In this document: positions 22,900 through 33,708 of the stretch, piece after piece
How positions within the stretch are numbered: position 1 is the first letter of the stretch
How the letters are laid out: each line of letters begins with the position of its first letter
Assembly: GCF_037392515.1 (NCBI RefSeq)
Contig: NC_090290.1
Span: forward strand, 31,951,753-32,015,752
Source: Haliotis asinina
Lineage: Eukaryota; Mollusca; Gastropoda; Lepetellida; Haliotidae
DNA length: 64,000 bases
Direction of reading: 5' to 3'
Program-made: the position numbers and the translations under genes
The notes under the pieces: model-generated
The model's input: the letters and a program-made list of their open reading frames with translations, nothing else
The model's database searches: none
Told to the model about the DNA's origin: nothing

Positions 22900-23280
22900 A
22901 CCTAATTGTCCTTAAAAGGCTGACTACATGGTACTTTACACCACCGTTCCAAAACATGGGTATACAGAATGTTACAATATGGACGTCGAGAATGGAGACT
23001 CTCCGCTCGCAACCGATTTCGAATGGTCTGTGAGGACAGTCGACCTCTAAACATCTCAGCCCTGGTTTATGTAGCCGGCAGAAGTCTGTGACGTAGGACG
23101 ATTTGACGGTCATCTGGACGTGGACGACCCGACCTTGGGCAATCAGAAGTGGTGCCAGTTTGTTGAAGACGACCTCGCAAGTCATACATAGTCCGACGGC
23201 TGCATCCCATTGCTCTTGCGACGTCAGTAACTTCCCGCTTGCAACATGCCAACGGCACGTTCACGTTGCACATTTGACAT
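22900..23280 (-). mobile_element. Tc1/mariner-like transposase remnant, N-terminal part
   Basis: On the minus strand the helix-turn-helix DNA-binding region is readable (VTDVARAMGCSRRTMYDL, GTTSDCPRSGRPR, DRQIVLRH), followed in another frame by SSQTIRNRLRAESLHSRRPY, the usual second DNA-binding block. The catalytic part is not readable. Several frame breaks; inactive. Confidence 0.8.
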
Positions 23281-23662
23281 TTAAAGTACCGTTAAAATTG
23301 AGGTTTATAAGTGTGGGTTTTTTTCAATTCTTGAGGCAAACTCGTGCAAATGAAGAAAACTTCGATGCGAAGATCACGTGATCGACTACACGTGCAAAAC
23401 CTGATTTGGCACTAACGTCATTTGCACAATGAATGGATGGGTTTGAGTGGGTTTTGTTTTTCTAGAATCGAAAGATAGGGATTCCATTTCGGATACATAG
23501 ATGTATCATCACAGAAATATTATTCATTAGTCTTACATTTTGAAGTTTCTTTTTTGACTCAGTATACATTCTAAAGTTGTGTGAGATGAATGTTGAGTTG
23601 AAGAGAACATTCAAGAGAAATAATGTCTGTGTTTGTTACAGACCACTTCTAGAGATTGTAGT
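23281..23662. other. Unassigned stretch
   Basis: Nothing recognised. Confidence 0.4.
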
Positions 23663-23985
23663 AGGGCTGGGACGTGTCCATATTTTTTTACCCGGGTACC
23701 CGACCCCCTATTACCCGATTTTATTACCCCTACTATAACACTAACTGCGTGTTATTAACTTTCAATAAACCAGTCACAGCTGAGATTAAAGGCGCCGTCT
23801 GGATATACATTGTATTTTGAATCAGGCACAACGCCAAAATGCATTTTGTGCTCAAAGCAGCCTTGTCACAAAGGAGGGGGCACGTCATCGATGTGGAAAT
23901 ATCTGAACAACAAACATCCCTCCGTAAGAAACAACGAGCTACAAACATCTACCGTTCCAACAACCTAAAATAAAACTGGTCGAAT
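23663..23985 (+). mobile_element. hAT-like DNA transposon fragment with BED zinc finger
   Basis: Starts AGGGCTGGGACG, like the terminal inverted repeats of many hAT elements. About 130 bases on, the plus strand encodes VWIYIVF and, after a one-base shift, ESGTTPKCILCSKQPCHKGG and SSMWKYLNNKHPS. This is the BED finger pattern (aromatic start, CxxC, then HLxxKHP) with the first histidine replaced by tyrosine. The rest of the transposase is absent. A domesticated ZBED-like gene is not supported because the finger is frameshifted. Confidence 0.6.
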
Positions 23986-25327
23986 AGATAAAATTGTGTA
24001 TACCATTGACATTACAAGTAACAAAGTAATGGAAACACCATCGTAATAAAGATACCATGTCATATCTTATTCTTTGGAAAGTGTACTGGTTTAAACGCAG
24101 AAAACAATGTTGACATCAGATTTACATCGGATAATTTTATCTTTTTCTTTATGTTCAGATTCCTTCTGTATGTGTAGACACACACATTGTCAGGAACTGA
24201 TGCTGACATCGCTATCGTCAACATTAATAAAATAAATTCAATGAAAAACACTTTCTAACACAATAACCGTTATTGCGGGGAGTATTAATTGGATAGGTCT
24301 GGTGATGAACTGGTGCTTTTTGGTAGTTTTTGATTTCGAACAAAATACTCTTTTTTGTATTTCCATGGCAACACGTTTTATTTTGACGGAACTTGGTGGC
24401 AGTATTCCTTTCTGAAGAGGAACATTTATACCTTCCAATGCCCTCCTTAAGGGTATTCATGAACCTAAAGGCACAAACCAATAGTAGCACTCTATTCCCA
24501 GTATCAACACTAGTGATGTACATGTAAATATGGAAGCACACGTGCAGTCTGTCGTTGCATATGGGTAGTTAACATAGGCAGGCTACCACATGAATAGTTT
24601 ACGCATGAATGGTTTTATTAGATCAGCGTGAAGAACAGTATTTTATTTGACATAGTCTTTCTCGTTGGAGTCTTCATATTCATTTCATGACATTCAACGT
24701 ACCATGTAAGCAACGGTGATTGGATGTTATGACAGTCAAGTATGCACATTTTCCCGTTAACCAATCACATCAAATAACACATCAAAAGACATCAGGTCAT
24801 TTGTAAAATTATTTCCCTAAACCCATTACAGCAGCAACCAGAAACAATCAAGTTATATTTGAAGCATGCAACATGGTTTCGTTTTCAATCCAGGTACGTT
24901 TACTGAACAATTCTATTGAACCTTATAACTGGATAATATTGAAAAAAATATATGTGACCCAACGGGTGGTTCTTCTGTTCGGACTCTACTTGGCGGGTAT
25001 CAGTTACCTGGAAACAGTTAACTACTTAGTAACACATGCTACACATGGCATGCTTGTCAACAGTAGATATCTTGTGACCTTTCAGTGCACGTTTTCTTCA
25101 CAATCTAAAACATAGACAACAATGACTGAACAATATCGTTGTAAAGAAACCAAACCCTAGCCCCCCCCCCCCCCCCCTTCAACATTTAATTAAATCTACA
25201 TTGATTAAATGCGTGATCAAAACGGTCTATCTATTACGTTATCTATCTACCTATCTATCTATTTATAAAGAAAATATAGCAACTGCAATTACTTCGAATA
25301 ACAACAGCACTTCTGTGGCGTCACATG
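23986..25327. other. Unassigned stretch with a poly-C tract
   Basis: No gene recognised. A run of 17 C residues lies at 25,161-25,177, just left of the inverted duplication. An ATG followed by a good donor (ATCCAG|GTACGT) near 24,873-24,893 is too short to call as an exon. Confidence 0.4.
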
Positions 25328-25634
25328 AGATATTTAACTCAACAGATCGGCACTACTGTATACATAGCAGTATACATTATGTAGGATACACAGACAGCAG
25401 GAAAACAACGGTCATAGTGTCGACCTCTGTCTCACCCCCATGGCATATGATGCTGTAACTAAATTACGTAATGATTTCTTACCAGCACATTCACTTGACA
25501 CATGTATCTTGTTCAAAGTCTTGTCCACTGTCCCTCATGGCAGATTTGAATGTGATGGACGGTGGCCAGATAATTAATGAATCCCTCTGTCACTGACAAT
25601 GGATTGTATTGAGACCACTTACATCCGACTTTGC

Positions 25635-25642
25635 TATATAAA
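25635..25642 (+). promoter_or_regulatory. TATA box of the first glycine/methionine-rich gene
   Basis: TATATAAA. A start about 30 bases downstream gives a non-coding first exon of about 25,668-25,712 ending at CAACAG|GTGAGT. The same elements are conserved in the inverted copy. Confidence 0.75.
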
Positions 25643-26035
25643 CCGCACATACACCTCTCTTCCATACACTGACCACTTGTCCACCATTGCCACATTGTCA
25701 GCCCAACAACAGGTGAGTTCGCTTCTACTGTATGATCAAGTAGTATCAACCATACATTCAGTATTTCCATCTTGCACCTTTCCTCTGGTGAACCTTTTCT
25801 CGCACCGTATAAATCCTTTATTTTATAAAAATTATGATGACTGTCATATACCGAGTAAGCGTTCTGTCACTGAAACTCCAAGGTATCTCATATCTTGCTT
25901 CAGACTGAACATTTGTCTTTATCCATTCAAATGACTGAACAGACATTTCACGATCGGGATATCCATTATAAGACGTTTCTTACTACATTTACAGCATTGC
26001 AATACCGTATGACATCTGTTTCAGAAGGCAACAAA

Positions 26036-27572
26036 ATGACAGCATTTAAGTTTGCTGTATTCGCTGTGGTTTGCGTCGCAACCTATGGTAAGACATTTTA
26101 TATTATTATTGACCTTTTCTTGATTCATCTCTTGTCTGTTCAATACAGTATCAAATTTAAATGGAGGAACGCGTCTCACTTATTTCACTAAATAATAATT
26201 CTAATTCTAATAACTCATAGTAGCAGGAAAAGTCTATTTCAAATTGCCTTTAATTGCTACCTACTGAAGGGATGGTGTAAATCCAGCTTGGGTCTGTGCA
26301 GGAAGCAAGAGTACTGTGCTGTGCTAGGTGTTGGCAATACATAGCCTGCTTTTATATTGTATGTTCATAAGTTAAAGTATATTGACGTTAATAATAGTTT
26401 TTGAATGCTGTGACTTACTAGTCGTTTTACTGTCCTGTGGATATTTTCTTTTATAATTTACCTTACTTTATTGTAAAATTATAACTTGTTTGTAAACACG
26501 ATATGGCGGAAACATTGCCGATGTGACTCACTCAAAACAATTGACTTTACATTTATTACCAATAATCGCGTTGGCATAAACGTAGCTTACCCTTATGATT
26601 ACAGACGGAATACATTGTTTAGTTACCTTGAATGAACCTAGGTTTCGGCTTTAAAGCATGATTTAATTATTTATGACTTCAACAACCGCTCAAGAATATT
26701 TTAAACATTCCTAGGTCTTATGTTATTCTTTCCTTCCAGCACAAACTCCAGACATGGGTACAGGAGTGACAAATCCCACAGGCAACACAGGCAGCATGTC
26801 ACAACCTGCAGGTGGTGCTGCAAATACAGTTGGAACGGGCGGAATGACAAATCAGATGGGCGGAATGACAAATCCAATGGGCGCAATGAATAATCCAATG
26901 GGCGGAATGAATAATCCAATGGGCGGAATGAATAATCCAATGGGTGGCATGAATACTCAGATGGGTGGCATGAGTAATCCAATGGGTGGCATGAGTAATC
27001 AGATGAGTGGAATGAATTACCCGATGTCTGGTCCCTTCGGTGGTCAGTATGGCGGTATGGGAAATCAGTTCGGGAACATGGGTATGGGACCAATGGGATC
27101 AGCATTTGGGAACATGGGTGGAATGATGGGGGACATGAGTGGTCAGGGGTCTGGACAGTCTCAACACTCTGCTAGTAGCTCTATGATGCTCCCTCTGATG
27201 ATGGGAGGTGACAAGGGAAGAAACATGTTTTTGATGTCTCAGTTGATGGGAAGACAGGGCGGCAACAGCATGCTTCCTTACTTCGCTCTTAATGGTGGAC
27301 TAGGAGACAACATGATGAACATGCTTCTCTTCAGCGGTATGGGTGGAATGGGAGGCGGCCGAGGATTTAACCCGATGATGGCCATGGCTCTGAGCGGTGG
27401 TGAGATGAACAACATGCTCCCGTGGATGTTCCTTAATCAAGGAAGAAACCAGGGACAACAAGGCGGTATGCAAGGTGGAATGCAGGGCGGTATGCAAGGT
27501 GGCATGCAAGGCGGTCAGTCATCAGGAATGGGTAGTGCTCTGCCTTTCTGGCTCCTTGGAGGACAATTCTAA
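26036..27572 (+). CDS. Secreted glycine/methionine-rich repeat protein, copy A
   Basis: Coding exons are 26,036-26,087 and 26,740-27,572 (294 residues); a non-coding exon precedes them, and the ATG exon begins at 26,025 after CTGTTTCAG. The donor is TATG|GTAAG and the acceptor CTTCCAG|CACAAAC; the phase-1 intron splits the final Ala codon of the signal peptide MTAFKFAVFAVVCVATYA, so the mature chain starts QTPDMGTG. The mature protein has a short Thr/Asn/Gly-rich start, nine units of a seven-residue repeat (MGGMNNP and variants), a Gly/Met/Phe stretch, a less repetitive core (RNMFLMSQLMGRQGGN, GGLGDNMMNMLLFSGMGGMG), four GGMQ units and the end ALPFWLLGGQF. It has no cysteine after the signal peptide. 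Such composition is found in secreted structural proteins, for example methionine-rich shell matrix proteins; the function is inferred. The intron holds a LINE 3' end. Confidence 0.9.
26190..26535 (+). mobile_element. 5'-truncated LINE 3' UTR in the intron of copy A
   Basis: Resembles the 3' UTR of the LINE at 28,389-34,642: ACTGAAGGGATGGTGTAAAT, TGCTTTTATATTGTA, ACACGATATGGCGG and AACATTGCCGATGTGACT, ending CTCACTC. The same insertion is in the intron of copy B at 39,430-39,760 in reverse, so it predates the gene duplication. Confidence 0.85.
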
Positions 27573-27819
27573 ATCAGACCGCTTCTGCCTTTACTGAACG
27601 CTTGTGAGCCATGCAACGATATTTGTATATTTGTATGAAGCAATCCCAGGTACAACACTTCAAAATGCAGAGCGTCTTTTGATGCTTCAACCCTTATCAG
27701 TGATTATGTAAATAGTTTTTGTACACTTCTAGTGCATGAAGCAAATTCATAAATGTCAAAATATGTTTCCTATCTTCTCTTGGAGACAGGGCAGTACATA
27801 AATCGCATCTATGTTCAGC

Positions 27820-27825
27820 AATAAA
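27820..27825 (+). promoter_or_regulatory. Polyadenylation signal of copy A
   Basis: AATAAA about 250 bases after the stop codon, conserved in copy B. Confidence 0.65.
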
Positions 27826-28005
27826 CCTACTTTTAAACTACATTCAAGGTTTGATTTTTTCTTTGAAAAATGCACACCACAAAGGTTTTAAGCTGTTTCC
27901 ATACTTTGCATCTTCAGAAGGCAGTGGTGCGAATATAACGCAGTGTTATGAACCTGCATCTGATCTCACCATATGTCTATTTGTATGATAGACACTTTGT
28001 TAACA

Positions 28006-28174
28006 GGCATTGACACCTTAATATGTCTTCTATCTGACTTTCTTGGAGGACAATTCTAAATTACGCTTATCAAGTGGACCTTGCCCGGCTCATCCGAGAT
28101 TCATCTGCCCAACACTACAAACCGTATCTGATACGGCATTGACACCTTAATATGTCTTCTATCTGACTTTCTTG
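28006..28174 (+). repeat. 129-bp tandem unit, 1.3 copies, carrying the gene's terminal codons
   Basis: Unit begins GGCATTGACACCTTAATATG. At 28,043-28,062 it contains CTTGGAGGACAATTCTAAAT, identical to the last codons, stop and first 3' UTR bases of the neighbouring gene (LGGQF stop). The unit repeats at 28,135 and is cut off at 28,174. Copy B has three full units. Confidence 0.9.
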
Positions 28175-28242
28175 CTCTCCAAAACTCACAAACAACATAT
28201 TGATTTAATGTAGTAATGATGTAATGCACTGACTCGAAAATA

Positions 28243-28378
28243 CAAACCACAGGCAAACTATAGCGCAAATGGGGGTGTGCAGCATAGAGAATATGACAAA
28301 TCTTACATGAGAGCGAAGCGAGCAAAGGTTGGCAACGTACTTTCCTCCCTTCAGTTCATGTCAAAATAAAATATTGCC
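28243..28378 (-). repeat. Inner inverted repeat X, left copy
   Basis: Its reverse complement (TATTTTATTTTGACA, GGAAAGTACGTTGCCAACCT, CATTTGCGCTATAGTTTGCC) matches 35,275-35,431 with scattered changes. It lies between the gene arm and the LINE. Confidence 0.75.
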
Positions 28379-28388
28379 ACCATCAAAG
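28376..28388. repeat. Target site duplication at the LINE 3' side
   Basis: GCCACCATCAAAG, identical to 34,643-34,655 on the other side of the LINE. Confidence 0.85.
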
Positions 28389-28939
28389 TGAGTGAGTGAG
28401 TTAAGATTTATAGTCATATCGGCAATATTTCAGCCATATCGTGTACGAGAACATGTAATACTGAAATGAAATATATGTCTACTATAAAAACCTTTTGACG
28501 AAGGACAATAAAACAACTAGAACATCACAATTATCATTAATACTAGCGAGGAAAGATAAAACTATTATAACTATGTGGACAATACAATATAAAAACAGGC
28601 TATTGATCGCCAGCAACTGAAGATAGATCACCACACTATGGGCCATGGGGACTTACAGTACCTTCGCTACCTGCATGGACTCTAATTGGATTTACACCAT
28701 CCCCTCAGCCGCTGGCGTTTGTGGGAAATTTTAGCTAAAATTAAAACAACAAATATACTACGCTTAAAAATTCTGGTAAGTTTATATTGACTTTGAACGT
28801 TTTGGGACTTACGTACCCTCTCAGGAGGACAATAATTTTACAATACTTCAACCCCTTTTGAGGGTATAGCCACTAACAATTCAAGTTACTAATCTAAACT
28901 ACCAATCATTAAAAAACATCTATTTACAGAACATATTAC

Positions 28940-31900
28940 TCAAAATTCAACCAAAAAATCAATTTCTTTTAAAAAACCAACAACTAAATGAGAACTAACA
29001 GTGGTAAAAAGATCCTTGATAGTTTTGACATTGAAAGATTTATCCCTTGTGATGGAGAATTCAACACAGTCAAGCAGGATATGTTTGACCGTGACACTCT
29101 CATCACAAGGGATACAAAACGGAGGATCCTTACCTTTTAACAGGTAGTTATGGGTATGTCTTGTATGGCCAATACGACATCGTCGCATGATCACCTCTTC
29201 AAATCTGGACTGACAACCCAAGTGGGTACAACCAATGTAGGGTTTTATTTCATGTAGTTTATTGATACCTACTTGGGTGTCCCACTTCTTCTACATCAGA
29301 TCACGGATATAAGATCTAATGGTACTTTATAATTAGTGTATGGAATAAGAAGTTTGTTGATAGCTGCTTTGGGAGCAAGATCGGCCAATGTGTTACCAGA
29401 AATGCCTACGTGGCCGGGTAACCAACAGAAGACGATGTCGCATTGACCAGTAGCAAGATTGAGAAAATGTTCTGGATCAATGACAGTGGCACAAGTCACT
29501 GCGCCATCGTCCTTGCCCCATCTGTAAATAACGATTTATAATTGCCATATTTATGTTTTAATTGATTGTATTCTTCTTCATATTGTAATTCATTAGTTTC
29601 TGATTTTTGAAATGTACTTAATTTTAGGTCAACTTGTGGCCTAACCAATTTCCAAGGAGGAGAAGAAAGAAGTCGGGAAGGAGCTATGTTTTCCAGCTCA
29701 ATGCCAGAAGCGGCAGAAGAATTCTGAGCCCAAGAGGCGGAACAAGAGAAGACTTTTTGTGACAAATCCTCATAAAAAGAATTAAAGATACAATTAGATG
29801 CAGGATTAGACTCATTAGGAGGTAATTTTGTAATGTATTGTAAAGATAGTTTAATACGACGCTGGTTGGAAGAAGGCTCATCAGCTTCGACATAAAGATT
29901 GTGGTGGACAGAATCAAGAGGTTTAAGGTTACTTTTACAGGCTCCACCATATACGATGGAGCCATAATCGAGTTTTGAACGGACCAGTGATCGGTATAGG
30001 TGTAAGAGGGTAGTTTGATCCCCTCCCCACTTTGAGTTGGAAACAACCTTCAACAAATCTAGTGCCTTTGGGCACTTAGCTTTAAGGGATTTAATATGGG
30101 ATAAGAAGGTTAAATGAGAATAGAAAATTAAACCCAAGAACTTGGCCTCCTTGACCACTTTGATGGGAATGCCATTTAAAGTTACTTCAGGGTCTTTACG
30201 CGGCATATATTTTCTACGAAAATGTATACAATTTGTTTTAGATTTAGAAAATTTAAAGCCGTTTTCAAGATACCATTTATTTATTTTGTTTAAACACAGC
30301 TGCAGTTGCCGTTCAATAGTATGCATATTTTTACCACGACAGGAAATATTATAATCATCCACAAATAACGATCCATCAATTAAATCGTTTAAAACTTTAG
30401 ATGAACTGTTGATCTTGATGCTAAAAAGAGTGACAGACAAAATACTTCCTTGTGGAACACCCTAATCCTGATTGTAATGATCATACTGGGTAGAACCCAC
30501 GCGGACCTGGAATTGCCTGTTATTTAAAAAGTTGGATATAAATTCAGACAAACGACCTTGCAAGCCGAAGTCATGTAAATCTCTTAAAATGCCGTATTTC
30601 CAGGTTGTGTCATATGCTTTTTCTAGATAAAAAAAGACAGACACAGCGCGTATATTTATTAATTAGTGCGTTTTTAACAAATGATTCCAAACGCACTAAG
30701 TGATCAACGGTACTTCTGTTTTTACGGAAACCACACTGAATATCTGTAATTAGATCATTGGTTTCCAAGTACCAAACAAGTCGATTATTTATCATGCACT
30801 CCATGGTTTTGCAAACACATCTCGTTAGCGATATAGACCGATAGTGCGAAGAATCGGTATGATCACGTCCAGGTTTAGGGATAGGGATAACTATAGCATC
30901 ATGCCATGAAGAAGGAAACTTGTCCAGATGTCCAGATGTCCAGATATCATCAAATATATGTTAAAGGGTCTCTAAACATGATTGCGGTAAATGTTTCAGA
31001 AGTTGATAATGGATGTTATCAGCTCCTGTAGCAGTATCATTGGCCTGGTCAAGAGCTGTATGGAGCTCATGAATCAAAAATACCTCGTTGTAATCTTCTC
31101 CGTTATCTGAAGTAAAATTAATAGCTTTCTTTTCTTGCTGTTTTTGATACTTTTGGAATTGAGGTACATAATTCGAGGAAGAAGAATGCTGTGCCAGTGT
31201 TTCGCCAAATTATTGGCTATATCTGCCTTATTAGTTAATAACTGGTTTCCGTCTTTGAGATGGTGAACACTAGATCTAGAGCGATTACCTTTGATTTTCT
31301 GGATCATATTCCATACCTCAGATATAGGTGTTCGCGAATTGATATCAGATACATAGTTTTGCCAAGATTTACGTTTACTTTGCTTGAAAGTACGCCGAGC
31401 ATTTTTTAGCATTTTGGATTTTAGATTTGTTCAAATGAACCAAAGGGTGATGACGGAAATAATGATCGGCCTTTTCCCGTGCCTTCCTAGCTTGTTTGCA
31501 ATCAGAGTTAAACCATAGTTTCCTTATCTGTGAAATTGTAGAGGACTTTGGGATACACTCATCAGCAATGGTGTTTAGTATGTCAGAGAAATCTTTTAGA
31601 GCATCTGGAACAGTTAGGTCTAAGTTTGTCAGCACACAGGGTTTCATATAAAGTCCAGTTGGCCTTTCTAAAATTCCATTGCAATGATGGCGGAACATCA
31701 GATGGGTTGACAGGTTTTAATATTGTTGGGAAGTGGTCACTTCCACATAGGTCATCATGGACTGACCACTCAAATTCACTAAATAGGGTGGAATCAGTAA
31801 TTGATAAATCGAGAGCTGAATATGTTCCCGTGCCAGGATGTAAATATGTCTTTGAACCATCATTATAAATGCATAGATCATTATTTGAGATCAAATCCTC

Positions 31901-32358
31901 CAGTAATTTACGTTTGGTATTTGTGTTAGTACCACCCCAGAGTGGGTTGTGGCCATATAAATCACCCATGATCAAACAGGGTTTAGGCAGTTGATCATAA
32001 AGAGCTTGCAAATCACTTAACTGAACAGCAGAAGATGGTGGAAGATACAATGAACAAAGGGTAAATGCAACATGTAATGTAAGTCGCACTGCCACGGCTT
32101 GGAGACTTGTTTTGAGCGTGCCTTGACTATGAATAACATTATTCCTCACCAGGATAGATGATCCACCAGCAGCCCTGCCGCCTGGGGGAGAAAAATAATG
32201 GTATGCATTAAAATGACGTAGATCAGATCAAAATTATTCGTCTGCTTTAGATAGGTTTCATGAATGCAGAATATTGACAGATTAAGATCTTGGACTAACC
32301 GTTGTAAGTCATTAAAATTAGTTCTGAGTCCTCTACAATTCCACTGAATTATAGACAT
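28940..32358 (-). pseudogene. LINE ORF2 (endonuclease, RT, RNase H) pseudogene
   Basis: Endonuclease 32,358-31,590, reverse transcriptase about 31,000-29,900, RNase H about 29,560-29,300 and C-terminal Cys/His region 29,221-28,940. It copies and inserts element RNA at nicked DNA in intact relatives. Multiple frame shifts and stops between these blocks; not functional. Confidence 0.88.
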
Positions 32359-33561
32359 TATTTCTTCCGAGGAGGATGTACAGGAGATCTGCCCAGCGCC
32401 TTCCTTGACGATGACAAGCTATGTGTCCTATCACTTTGGTTGATTTTGTTTAACTTTTGATTTCCTTTGACAGTTTGTTTAGCCAGAGCTTCATTTACCT
32501 TTTTGGACGAACACGAACCTGTTTTGTGTTTTAAAGAAGCATTTTCATTGTTAGTGTTTGTTTTATCCGATTGTGTCATAGGGCATGTAGAACCGTTTGG
32601 TGAAGAAGACACAGACCGAGATTGAGATGCCATCAGTCTGTGTAGCAAATCCTCCTCGTTCTAAAAGATCTTCAGGTGAGGTTGATTTTATCCATGTCAG
32701 TTCTGCCTGACATTCAACTGAGGCTGTAGTTGGAGATGGTCGTTTGGTAACTGAAGCATAAGACGCACTTTGATCAAAAGATGGAAAGAGTTCCTTCGCT
32801 TCAGCATAGCTAATGTTTTGAGTGTGCTTTAATTTAATCACCTCCATTTCCCTCTTCCACACTGGGCACTCTTTTGATGATGATGAATGTTTCCCAGAAC
32901 AGTTGACGCATTTTTTATAGTTGCTTTCACAATCTTCTGTCACGTGGGATTGCCCTCCGCAATGACCGCAAGTTATAGGATTTAAGCAAGAAGTTACCCC
33001 GTGACCAATTTTTTGACATTTAAAGCATTTAAGTGGATTTGGGATGTACTGTTCAACTTGCAGATTACAGTACCCTGCTTTGATAAATTTTGGTGCAGTT
33101 GGAGATACAAATGAGAACAGGTACGTATGCGTTGGAATTGAGTTCTGACGTCGAGTAAATCGTTTCACGTATGTGACACCTTGATCTTTAAGTTCGCACA
33201 CGATGTCAAGGTCTGTCATGTCCTCCAAAAGATGATCCCTATCCCTAACAATACCTTTACTTGAATTGAGGGTCCGGTGGATAGACAGGAGATCCAGCTA
33301 AACTATCTGCTAAATTTCTTGTCGTTTGCTGCATTCTATGAGCAACGATCCAGATCTCAGTCTTTTGATATTTTTGACATCACCAGCTATACCATAAACT
33401 GCTTTAGAAACAATAAACACAGGTTCATTTTGATTCGTTGTTTGTCCGGAGATTCCATAACCAGCAATCGTGGCCAGTAGTCTATTTGTTTGGATGTCCT
33501 GCAACTTTCAGTTGTACTTTATCGAGTTGACGTTTCTTTTTAAAGGGGTTTCAAGGTCCAT
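32358..33561 (-). pseudogene. LINE ORF1 (gag-like, zinc knuckle) pseudogene
   Basis: Starts MDLETPLKRNVN, continues with LLATIAGYGISGQTTNQ and RLRSGSLLIECSKRQ (RNA-binding N-terminal part as in I/Jockey ORF1), then LNSSKGIVRDRDHLLEDMTD, three CCHC knuckles (CFKCQKIGHGVTSC, CGHCGGQSHVTEDC, CVNCSGKHSSSSKEC) and a Ser/Lys/Asn-rich tail ending RKK. It is interrupted by an early stop and at least two frame shifts. Its TAA overlaps the ATG of ORF2. Confidence 0.85.
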
Positions 33562-33708
33562 GTTGTGCTGTATAGTTTCATCATCCGAGCTCCCCACCCG
33601 CCATGGAGTATCACAAGGACAATGCTGAAGCAAGCGGATCTCCAGCTTGCAACACCAAGGATACTCGGATGAAATACTCAAGTAGAATAATCACAAAGTA
33701 ATTACTCT

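Larger units (their letters stand above)
25328..28174 (+). repeat. Left arm of an inverted gene duplication
   Basis: This interval, including promoter, introns, coding sequence and 3' flank of the first glycine/methionine-rich gene, is repeated in reverse orientation at 37,576-40,647. The left edge (GAGATATTTAACTCAACAGA) matches GAAATATGTAACTCAACAGA in the other arm. The right edge falls inside the second, partial copy of a 129-bp tandem unit. Coding sequence is almost unchanged between the arms; introns and flanks show more substitutions and small indels. Confidence 0.95.

Noticed and set aside
24060-24251. Hydrophobic minus-strand start resembling a signal peptide
   Set aside because: No in-frame ATG with good context at the start and no donor site; composition follows AT-richness.
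24873-24893. ATG followed by a GTACGT donor as a first coding exon
   Set aside because: Only seven codons, no downstream partner found, outside the duplicated arm.
26701-27509. Antisense open frames across the glycine/methionine-rich exons (also in copies B and C)
   Set aside because: Shadows of a low-complexity coding repeat; the sense strand has signal peptide, splice sites and stop.
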